From Ampelocalamus luodianensis (taxonomy: Eukaryota; Streptophyta; Magnoliopsida; Poales; Poaceae), in the NCBI GenBank assembly GCA_036346255.1, contig CM070620.1, positions 29,261,609 through 29,325,608 on the forward strand: a DNA stretch of 64,000 nucleotides, written 5' to 3'. The notes under the pieces were generated by a model. That model saw only the letters and a program-made list of their open reading frames with translations, had not been told where the DNA came from and did no database searches. Below are positions 54,872 to 64,000 of this stretch, one piece after another (the stretch's first letter is position 1; the number at the start of each line of letters is the position of its first letter). A program made the translations under genes and the position numbers.

Positions 54872-57800
54872 ATGGACGGCCGCTCGCCGCGGCCTGAGCC
54901 TCAGCACCGCCGGCCGGAGAGGGAGGGGAGCCACAACTACGACATCGAGAGCATGGCCGGTGCGAGATGGGCGTGGCGGCAGAACGGCTCGTCGGAGGCG
55001 CTGCTCTGCTACGACGACGACGGCGGCGGCGGCGGCGACCGCGGGAGCGCGCGCGAGTCGCTGCTGCGGAAGCGCACCATGAACACCACCTCCCAGATCG
55101 CCATCGTCGGCGCCAACGTCTGCCCCATCGAAAGCCTCGACTACGAGTACGCATTTTCCCCATTATCCATTTTTATTTTTTCCCCATTATTTGTTGGGGC
55201 TATTGTGATTATTTTTGGTGGGTTTTGAGGTTAGCTTGGGTGCGTTCGGGAGAAAGTTTTGATCTTCGCTGTTTTTTTGTTGATCTTGTTGGGTTAGAAT
55301 TTGAAGTGCCATTTGCTTGTCAGTTTAGTTGAGCACTAGAAAGTAGCAGCTGCTGGTCTTATTTGGAGGAGGAAAACATGTGATTATGAGTGTTTCATTG
55401 TCCAGAATAATGTTAAACACGATTCTTTTTTTAATAAAATTAGTGTGTACCATTATCACATACTGTTGTGAGAAGCAAGTATGAGAGACTGTTAGGACTT
55501 AGGATCTCAACTCTTGAGTAGTACAAAAGAGTTCTGGCATCTTCCTTGCTGATCTCAAGTGTATTGCAAGGAGCTGATATGAAAATGGAAATGGAAAATA
55601 TTTTATTTTGGGCTCTGTTCTGGGCTGTTGAGCTATGTCCCAATCTCTATTTTCAATTGCAAGTGGGAAGAACATGGGTAAGCAATGTAGTTACTAGAAA
55701 AGGTTACATTTGGATGTATCTAGATGTTGATTTCTGAAGAATCAGTGCAGGAGTATGGGACCAAGAACTCGAAAAGTTGCCAATATGCGCATGTGGTAAT
55801 TATTCCCCTATTTAATTTAATTACACTGTAGGGGCCTCCCCTACAGTTTTCTGTCGAAAAAAAGCGCTTGTGGTAGTTCATGTAATGACCTCGGGGGGAG
55901 TTGTTTTCTGACGATTGCACTGCAGAGAGAGAGAGAGAGAGCAAATGTGTAGATGTAGATCACTGCAAATATCACACATTCACACTGGACGCTCCATTCT
56001 GTTTGTTACATCGTTGAATATGTTGCATGTTTCAGAGTTGTGGAGAATGACCTTTTCAAGCAAGATTGGCGATCAAGAAAGAAGAAGCAGATATTTCAGT
56101 ACGTTGTGCTGAAGTGGACTTTGGTGCTTCTTATTGGCCTGCTGACTGGACTTGTTGGCTTCTTCAATAACCTTGCAGTTGAAAACATTGCTGGACTCAA
56201 ATTGCTGCTCACGAGTGATCTTATGCTGAAGCAAAGGTAATGTTTTTTTATGGGAGAAGCTTCAGTTTGTTGCTTTTGCTATTTTGTCATAACTTGCTTC
56301 AGCTCCAGCTGATGGTCTATATTTTATAACTTGTCATAGATGTAGAGTGTGCTACTTATTACACTTTTTTTTTTGACAAGGTACTTATTGCACTGTTACA
56401 CCTTGGTCTTCTGATAACGCTTGGAAATGTCACTAAATTCATGAAAGTTCTCATTAAGTTTCTTTGTTGCAAGCTGTAACAAGTGTGAGTCAATGTACCA
56501 GAAATGCTTCTGATCTTTGAGTACCAAGGAGCATTGGAATTCGCTAATCCTAAAGATTTTTTTGACCTACACCTGTGAAGTAATTTGAAGTGATCAATAG
56601 TGTTCTGCTTCCAGTGCAGGTATTTTACTGCATTTTTGGTGTATGGAGGTTGCAATCTAGTCTTGGCAGCTGCCGCAGCAGCAATCTGTGCTTACATTGC
56701 ACCTGCTGCTGCTGGGTCTGGTATTCCTGAGGTTAAAGCATATCTTAATGGAGTTGACGCGTATTCTATATTGGCTCCTAGTACACTCATTGTGAAGGTG
56801 AGGTCTAATTTACAAACAGATTCATAATCAAGTATGCTGCTTTCTTACTTCTCAAGTATTCTTTACAATGTCTGCATTTTTTTGGATTAGCCTGTGGGAT
56901 ATGATCATAGAATTACTAAGGTTAACTGCATGTTGTCGTTCACATCATACCATGATTCAACCTAAAACTTTTTCAGTAATAATAAGGGCTTCTCTTGCAA
57001 ACAAGTTAAAGTTAAATCTGAAGAAATTTAAAGCTTCACTTACTGCCAACTGCCAATTAAGTTTGCTGTGCAGGGCAGTTGTAATACCTTTTCTTTGCGA
57101 CTTAGGAAAATTTATCAGCTGTGATAATGACAAATAAGGCTCAAATACCAATGAGACATCTGGTGGTGTTTTACTAGAGTGCAAACTGCAAACTTTTGCA
57201 GTGGCATTTTACCAACTTCTACCGAAGGGCCAGAAAGTAGCATCACAATAACTGGTTTGTTCCTAAGTTTTTTTAATGCAAATAGAAACCTAGACACCTA
57301 GTACTTTCCAAAGAGTGCCCTTTGTGAAAATTATTTAAAAGATTTTTCTGTTTGAAAATCTTATAGTGGATATGGTTGTTTGTATATTTAAAATATGGAA
57401 GTACAAATGTACAATGCGCTTGTTTGCACTTGGCACTTGGCATATCATTCTGCATTGACATATGACAACACATTCTACCAGTGCCAACTGTTGGTTCAAG
57501 ATTGCTGTAGAATCTCTTATTCTTGAAACGTTCTACTACTTTGCAGATTTTTGGTTCAATACTTGGAGTTTCAGCTGGATTTGTACTTGGAAAGGAAGGT
57601 CCTATGGTACATACAGGGGCATGTATTGCCAACTTGCTTGGTCAGGGAGGATCACGCAAGTACCATCTTACATGCAATTGGCTAAGATATTTTAAGAACG
57701 ACAGGGATAGGCGAGATTTAATTACATGTGGGTCTGCGGCTGGAGTGGCAGCTGCCTTCCGTGCACCTGTTGGTGGTGTCCTGTTTGCTCTTGAGGAAGC

Positions 57801-60800
57801 CGCATCATGGTACCACCTCTTTCCTGAGAAGTTATCATTTGCTCTTTTGGGCCAAGTATTTTCTCTGTTTGACTTGTTTGTCATGCTTGGGTTTGTGTAA
57901 CATCACAAGTGCAGTGGCCATGAGTTACTAGGATGAATATTTCATTATCTAATAAACCGTGGGTTTTAGTGTTTGGAAAGAGTAATTGATTTGTTGCAAA
58001 TAATGCATAGAAAAATAGGAACGGGAGATAAAAATTTCGCGTGGAAAACCATTTCAGGAAAAACCACACGCACACGAAGGCAATATCACTATGTGAGGGG
58101 TTGTTTACAATAAATGTCTTGCTCTTCCCTATGAACTACAAGGATATATTTATAATGGTATATGAAAGACTTCGTGTAGGAGTAAAACTATGAGTTGGAG
58201 TAGGAAACAGAATTCGTATCACAATCAAACTTAATAATCTCCACCTTGAGACGAATTTCTCCTATAGCCAAAACAAAACGTGACCTTCTCGAAACAGATT
58301 ATTAGTATGAACACCTTGTGAACCAAACATCCATAGGACCAAGGATCAAAGAACCGGTACTAGACCGAATCCCGGCAGGCGAGCGGGAATGGTAACCAGC
58401 CGGTTACCGGTTTTCCCGGGAAAAATCCGGTTAAATTTCGATTGAATTTGATTAAAAATCAGCCGAGATTTGAAATTTGGAATTTGAACTTGCAAAACCT
58501 GGGAAAACCGGTCAGGATTTTGGATCCCGGACCCCGGGCGGTAACCGGTAACCGGCGGTTACCGGCCAGGATTTTGATCCCTGCATAGGACTACTGAATG
58601 ATACTAAGTCTGAGCAAAGCCAAACTTAGCGATAGGAATCAGGGATCAAAATCCCGGCCGGTAACTGCCGGTAACCGAATTTACCAGTGGGGACCGGGAT
58701 CCAAAATCCCGACCGGAATTCTTCGAATTCAAATTCAAAATCAAAATCCCGGCGGTTAGATCCCAAATTCAAATTTATTCAGACAAATTTTGACCGAGTT
58801 TTTCTGGATTTCGTGTCGGTCGGTAACAGATACGACTTGGCGTGGATTTTGCCTGGTACTGTTTCTTGACCATTGGTAGGAATTGACTTTGTCATCATGT
58901 TAGTTACATTATCATGAGTACTTATTTTGCTGACTTTAATGTTATCTTGAGCAATGACACCTCGAATGTAATGATATCTAATGTCAATGTGCTTCGTTCT
59001 CTCATGAAACATCTGATCCTTTGTAAGATAAATAACGCTTTGACTGCAGAATGCTGTAGTGCAAGACATACTTCCATAATGCTCAGTAAACAAACCTCTT
59101 AGCCAAACGACTTCTTTGCAAGCTTTAGTCGTGGTGAGCGGCTCAGCAGTTGAGCCCTGACAGGCTCAAACTCTAGGCAAAGACGGTAGACGAAGTCATA
59201 AAGGCGAAGGCGATCACGATCCGCCTTCCGCACTTTATGACATTCTTGGCAGAGCAGAGAAGCCAGCTCGTCTAGCTGGCGCCAGAGACTGGCCAGGGCT
59301 CGGAAGAAGTCGTTGACAGAGGAGTCCTCCTGGCAAAGTGTCTCCAACTCACGCTGAAGCGAAAAGAACTAAGTATCGCTGCTCTGTTGGTATCGCTCGC
59401 GTAAATACTCCTAGACCTGGCGAGTGGAACGCAGACCAACAATGTCTGGCTGGATGGAGTCATCACGCTGACCACCAGAATGACTCGAACACGGGCTTCA
59501 TCAGCGCTCAAAAGCGTCTATGGCGTAATGAAAGGCCTCAGCAGCAGCAACAGCGGCATCTGCCTCCTTCTTAGCGACCTCATCTTCTGCAGGAGGTGTA
59601 GAAGTAGGCTGTTTGAGAGGAGGCTGAACTGGCGACGACGGACAAGGTCGAGCACCAGTGACATGCCCCCCGAGGCGGAGACCATCGAGCTTTATCTCCA
59701 TGAGTGAAGATCACAACCTGTAATTCATCCTATGAAGTTTTGTTCCCGAGAATGGGATCACAGCGGATGGAACGGAAGTCATCGGTAGGCGGCGCTGGCG
59801 GGCGTGGCGACCAAGGCAACGAAGTGGCGGCGCTGGACGGCGCGGCGGTTAGATCGACTTTTTTTTCTTTTATTTCTTTCGAGCCGGGCTAAAAAGGCAG
59901 CCTACTACGGCCCGTGCGAAGGACAAAGAAACGCACAGGGGAACTAGGGTTCCCCTTGCTTGTGGTGGCGGCGGCCAACGAGCGGCGACGACGACCTTGC
60001 AGCGGCAGCGGCGGCGTCCTTGCGGCGGTGGCCAACGAGCGATAGTCTCCCGATCGGCAGAGATGGGCTTGAGCGGCGTCGTCCTCGCCTTGAGCTCCCG
60101 ATCGGTGGAGCAATGGCGGCGGAGACCAGACGGGTGATGGCAGCGTCAGGCAACCCGTGCATGCGATGGCTTCAGGTGCGGTGGCGGTGCGGCTCTGGGA
60201 GGAGCGACTCGCGGCGGCATTCGAGCCGGATGGTGACCAGGCTGCCGACGGCTTCGGACAGCGGGATGGCAACGGAAGGAGAGCTAGGTTAGCGCCTTAG
60301 CTCTGATACCATGTTATGAATATTGTGTGCATGTATTCAAGAGGCCCAATGGGCAATATATATAGAGGGTACAAGGGAGTTGCCTTATACAGATAAGGAA
60401 ATATAGAAGAAGTCCTATTCTAACAGTCATATACTCGACTTCTGTAGTGAATAAAGCAATAGTAGCTTGCAAACTTGCTTTCCAACTAACAGCACATCCC
60501 CCAACAGTGAACACATAACCAGTAAGGGATCTTTTCTTATCCAAATCTCTAGCAAAATCTGAGTTCACATAACCAACGATTCCATCTTTAGTCTTTCCAA
60601 ACTGTAAACAAGCATTAGATGTATATGAAAGTCCATTGAACTGCTTTCCAATGCTCTTTGCCAGGATTAGCCATGTATCTACTAGCAACACTCAATGATT
60701 GAGCTAAATCGGGGTGAGAACATACCACAACATACATAAGTGAACTAACTGCACTGGCATATGGAGCTCTATACATGTACTCAACTTCATCATCTGACTA

Positions 60801-63800
60801 TGGACATGACGCTGAAAAAAGTTTGAAATGTGCAGCTAACAGAGTATTCACCTGTTTGTCCTTATGCATGTTGAAACGACGAAGAACTTTATCAATATAC
60901 CCTTTTTGACTTAGGTATAATTTTTCAAACCGTCTATCTCTGGTAATTTCCATACTAAGAATCTTTTTTGCTGCATTGAGATCCTTCATCTCAAATTCAC
61001 TGCTCAATTGTGTCTTCAACTTTAAATTTTCTGCCTTGCCTTTTACTGCAATCAGCATATCATCTATATATAGGAGCAAATAAATAGCTGAGTCATTAAT
61101 GGTTTTCAAATAAACACAACTATCATAATCGGATTTTTTGAAATCCTGAGAGATCATAAAGGAGTCAAATCTCTTGTACCACTGTTTGGGTGATTGTTTC
61201 AGACTATAAAGAGATTTTTTCAACTTGCAACCATAATTCTCTTTTTTCGGAAAGACAAACCTTCCGGTTGCGCCATATAAATGTCTTCTTCCTATTCCCT
61301 ATGTAAGAACACAATTTTTATGTCCAATTATTTAAGCTTATAATCATGCATAACCACTATGCTAAGTAATGTACGAATAGAACTATGCTTCACAACTAAG
61401 GAAAAAACATGTGAAATCAATACATGGAATTTGGTTGTATCCTTTAGCAACGAGCATTACCTTGTACCTAATTTTTTCGGTTGGTAAAATGTCTTTTTTC
61501 TTCTTGAACATCTATTTGCAGCTAATAGCTTTTATTAATTTGCAATTTGACCAGCTCCCAAGTGTCATTCTTCTCAAGAGATTGCATCTCATCATGCATA
61601 ACAACTATTCATCTCTCTGAATTACCAGAATAGTATATTTGAACGTAGAGTATGAACTAGGCAGCGAGCATAAAAGAATAAGACCCAAATCTTCATCATC
61701 CATAGACTTGAGATCCGAGACTACTTCTTTGAACGCTGTCAGGTGGTTTAATAATGACCTGCCTTCCGTCATCTTGTGCGAATAAAGCTTCTGCTTCAAG
61801 TGTATCTTATTGGTTAGATCTTTGGTCATGCAAATCTGCTCCAGTTTCAACCATAATGCGGTGGCGGTCTTCTCCTTCAAAACCTCCTGCATAATATTAT
61901 TTGATAGATAAAGATGAATCTGAGATAAGTCCTTACGATCTTTTCTTTGCTTCTCCTCAAGAGACCATATAGCGAGCATTTTGCCGATCCTCAACAAAGC
62001 GTCATCTAAATCGAGCTGTGCAAGAACAACTTGTATCTTGACTTGCCACAGAGAAAATCTCGTATCTCGATCCAGCAACGGAAGATCATACTTCAGAGTC
62101 GCCATGCGGAAGAAATCTTGAATCTGCTGGTACAATTTCATGTGTACGTAGCAAGATAGTACAAACTCCTGGCAGCCTTCCTTGTGTGGACGTAGCAAAT
62201 CAATTCAGAAAACCCTGGTACGCTTGCTAGTGCACCTAGCAAAAATAGCTTAATCGGAGAGAGATCGATTGAATAATCAACTGCTTCTCCTTTTTCCCGC
62301 GGATGCACGGCTTGGCCCCTCGGGATTTGGTGTTATTGCTCCTTGGATTTTGCTGCTACAGAACAGAGGCTGCTTCACTGCTCCTGGCGTCCTGTCGCTC
62401 CTCGAGTTTGCTACCTCACGCGCGAATACGCTTCGGATTCGACGACGTTGGTAGAGACTCGAGTCCCTAGTCGCCGAACCGTCAAATATTTTTTACAATT
62501 GGATCCCCTACGCTCTAATACCACTTGTTGCAAATAATGCACAGAAAAATAGGAATGAGAGACACGAATTTTACGTGAAAAATCATTTGGGGAAAAACCA
62601 CAGGCGTGCTAAGGCAATATCACTATACGAGGAGATGTTTACAATGAAGCTCTTGCTATTTCGTATGGACTACAGTGATATATTTATAGTGGTATATGAA
62701 AGATTCCATATAAGAGTAAAACTATAAGTTGGATTAGGAAACGAAATTCATATCACATTTAAACTCAACAATTGGGCATATGATTACAGATTTACAATGG
62801 TTGGACCAATGATAAAAATGCAAACAGAAATTGATAGTACCTTAGTTATCTATTGTTAACTTGCATATTTGACTTCAAATCTTTCAGTTTTACCACTGAT
62901 AATAAATGATAATTAGTTTTTCTAAACTTCATTTTACAGGTGGCGGAGTTCTCTTTTGTGGAGAACATTCTTTACAACTGCTGTTGTTGCTGTGGTGTTG
63001 AGGGCTCTGACTGAGTTCTGTCGCAGTGGAAAATGTGGTCTCTTTGGGCAAGGTGGATTGATTATGTTTGATCTCAGTTCAACTGTTGCAACCTACAGTA
63101 CTCCGGATCTAATTGCAATAATTGTCCTTGGAATTATCGGTGGCATCTTTGGAGGCCTCTTCAACTTTCTCCTGGATAAGATTCTCCGTATTTACAGTAT
63201 CATCAATGAGTGAGTACTAAGTACCAATTGTAATTGACTGGTTTGCTTAACTTTTTTGTTTGCTATGCTTATTTTAAGATTTGATCTCATCTGCATTGTT
63301 TTATCTGTCTTCAGGAGAGGTGCTCCATTCAAGATCCTTCTCACTATAACAATATCAGTTATCACATCAATGTGCTCCTATGGTCTCCCTTGGCTTGCTG
63401 TGTGCACCCCATGCCCTGTGGATGCTGTGGAGCAATGTCCTACCATTGGTCGCTCTGGCAACTTTAAGAACTTTCAATGCCCACCTGGGCATTACAATGA
63501 TCTTGCATCACTCTTCTTCAACACAAATGATGATGCCATCCGCAATCTCTTCAGCAATGGAACAGTGACTGAGTTCCACATGTCCACTCTTTTCATCTTT
63601 TTCACTGCTGTTTACTGCCTTGGGCTTGTCACTTACGGCATTGCCGTGCCATCTGGTCTCTTTATCCCTGTTATTCTTGCTGGAGCGACATATGGGCGCA
63701 TAGTGGGGACACTTCTTGGATCCATATCCGACCTGGATCCTGGCCTTTTTGCTCTTCTTGGTGCAGCATCTTTTCTCGGTGGAACAATGAGAATGACTGT

Positions 63801-64000
63801 GTCAGTCTGTGTGATCCTTCTAGAGCTCACCAATGATCTGCTTATGCTCCCTTTGGTCATGCTTGTTCTTCTCATATCCAAGACTATAGCAGATAACTTT
63901 AACAAAGGGGTTTATGATCAGATAGTGGTAATGAAAGGCTTGCCATACATGGAGGCACATGCTGAACCATACATGAGGCACTTGGTTGCTGGTGATGTTG
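54872..64000 (+). CDS. CLC-c: CLC-type chloride channel/transporter, CLC-c subclass (3' end outside window)
   Basis: Endomembrane anion channel or anion/H+ exchanger, expected at the tonoplast. Exons: 54872-55146, 56036-56236, 56620-56797, 57547-57809, 62940-63209, 63315 to the window edge. GT/AG joins are in phase, giving 624 residues so far. The soluble N-terminus has an Asp/Gly tract, then NTTSQIAIVGANVCPIESLD as in plant CLC-a/c proteins. Selectivity motif GSGIP (191-195) has Ser, which in this family goes with chloride rather than nitrate preference (GPGIP). GKEGP (233-237) carries the gating Glu 235. The LEE motif (300-302) holds the proton-glutamate position. NKGVYD has the pore Tyr (about 596). 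The frame leaves the window just as the CBS-domain linker begins. Intron 4 is 5.1 kb because of a Copia insertion. CLC-c assignment rests on motif and sequence resemblance to the Arabidopsis subclass. Confidence 0.95.
55921..55942. repeat. GA microsatellite in CLC intron 1
   Basis: CAGAGAGAGAGAGAGAGAGC, about 9 GA units, near 55923-55942. About 95 bp upstream of exon 2. Confidence 0.85.
58340..58583. mobile_element. hAT MITE, 244 bp, perfect 8-bp target duplication
   Basis: CATAGGAC occurs at 58332-58339 and 58584-58591. The left end is CAAGGATCAAAG and the right end, inverted, is CAGGGATCAAAATCCTGG. The interior has GGTAACCGG-type words at both sides and an AT-rich middle. Inserted in the Copia element. 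Confidence 0.92.
58640..58875. mobile_element. hAT MITE, 236 bp, same family
   Basis: The left end CAGGGATCAAAATCCCGG is shared with the neighbouring MITE (inverted at its right end). The right end inverted reads CAATGGTCAAGAA. Flanking 8-mers ATAGGAAT (58632-58639) and GTAGGAAT (58876-58883) match at 7 of 8. It is 56 bp away from the copy at 58340-58583. Confidence 0.85.
58884..62198 (-). pseudogene. Copia gag-pol of the intron 4 element, decayed
   Basis: Gag at 61605-62198 (DLPLLDRDTRFSLWQVKIQV, ...LLCSLPSSYSTF) is open for 197 codons. Part of reverse transcriptase is at 60798-61223 (SLYSLKQSPKQWYKRFD; LLLYIDDMLIA with the catalytic Asp pair). RNase H begins at 60426-60691 (GYVNSDFARDLDKKRSLTGY, VEYM) and ends at 58884-59125 (KACKEVVWL, FHERTKHIDIRYHYIR, MMTKSIP). 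Protease, integrase and most of the reverse transcriptase are missing between 61225 and 61600. RNase H is split by the Copia fragment at 59133-60425. Not functional. Confidence 0.88.
59133..60425 (-). mobile_element. Second Copia fragment (LTR, PBS, partial gag) inside the first
   Basis: A short LTR (60312-60425, TGTTATGAAT...TTCTAACA on the plus strand) is followed on the minus strand by the primer-binding site TGGTATCAGAGC (60300-60311) and gag sequence. UBN2-type gag is readable near 59133-59420 (LETLCQEDSSVNDFFRAL, RLYDFVYRLCLEFEPVRAQL) and ends abruptly. There is no 3' LTR. Flanking 5-mers GTCGT (59128-59132) and GTCAT (60426-60430) match at 4 of 5. The RNase H reading of the host Copia resumes on the other side. 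Confidence 0.8.

Larger units (their letters stand above)
57992..62770 (-). mobile_element. Copia retrotransposon in CLC intron 4, with both LTRs
   Basis: LTRs of 245 bp lie at 57992-58236 (TGTTGCAAAT...CTTAATA) and 62526-62770 (TGTTGCAAAT...CTCAACA). They align end to end with many substitutions, so the insertion is old. On the minus strand the primer-binding site TGGTATTAGAG (62512-62523) follows the right-hand LTR, making that the 5' LTR. Flanks read ATTGATT at the left and ATTGGG at the right; a clean 5-bp duplication is not evident. Two hAT MITEs lie near the 3' LTR and a second Copia fragment lies in the RNase H region. It is antisense to the CLC gene. Confidence 0.9.

Noticed and set aside
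57810..57900. Extension of CLC exon 4 as coding (YHLFPEKLSFALLGQ...)
   Set aside because: Read-through of a good donor. The conserved CLC sequence continues in frame at the exon beginning 62940.
1..64000. tRNA, rRNA or snRNA genes
   Set aside because: No cloverleaf with A and B boxes or conserved rRNA segment was recognised by eye; a tRNAscan or Rfam run would be decisive.

Overview
This is a plant nuclear window, almost certainly a grass and most like Oryza or a close relative. The evidence is intron-rich genes with GT/AG splice sites, GC-rich first exons, long Gypsy LTRs, FAR1-type Mutator elements (MULEs), hAT and foldback MITEs, and a MITE pair sitting in TA microsatellites. The species call is inference. 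About 85-90% of the window is transposon, repeat or unrecognised spacer.

There are two host genes, both on the plus strand. (1) A plastid ferrochelatase with a C-terminal chlorophyll a/b-binding (LHC) motif, FC2 type, lies at 16674-36639. Ten coding exons join with canonical splice sites into an uninterrupted 526-residue frame. Intron 6 is about 13 kb because nested elements fill it. (2) A CLC-family anion channel/transporter of the CLC-c subclass starts at 54872 and runs off the right edge. Six coding exons are visible (624 residues). Its intron 4 is 5.1 kb because of an old Copia element that itself holds another Copia fragment and two hAT MITEs.

Layout. 1-1457: minus-strand Copia gag remnant. 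1458-6109: Gypsy LTR and integrase remnant. 6110-9190: repeat-rich sequence. 9541-15151: minus-strand FAR1/MULE transposase pseudogene split by a 3.3 kb solo-type Gypsy LTR. 15.9-36.6 kb: ferrochelatase. Inside its intron 6 are two microsatellite-flanked MITEs, a 7 kb MULE with a decayed FAR1-type transposase and two tandem copies of an unrecognised accessory ORF, and a 3.85 kb near-palindromic foldback whose arms each carry another copy of that ORF. 36.6-46.1 kb: spacer with a six-copy 58-bp minisatellite, an orphan promoter/first-exon-like segment and a TIR element. 46127-53628: a 7.5 kb MULE with a perfect 9-bp target duplication that carries a plant mobile domain (PMD) gene instead of a transposase and is marked by repeated palindromes. 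54.9-64 kb: CLC gene.

The most interesting material is in the two MULE groups. The 23.3-34.2 kb cluster combines a roughly 180-residue accessory protein found four times, a dense CAGTAAA/TTTTACTG motif restricted to that cluster, and a hairpin with arms of about 1.9 kb inside a transcribed intron of a haem-biosynthesis gene. The PMD-carrying MULE has clean termini but no visible transposase. Exon coordinates were placed by reading splice sites and frame by eye. Repeat boundaries are by eye as well and may be off by several bases unless a target duplication is cited.
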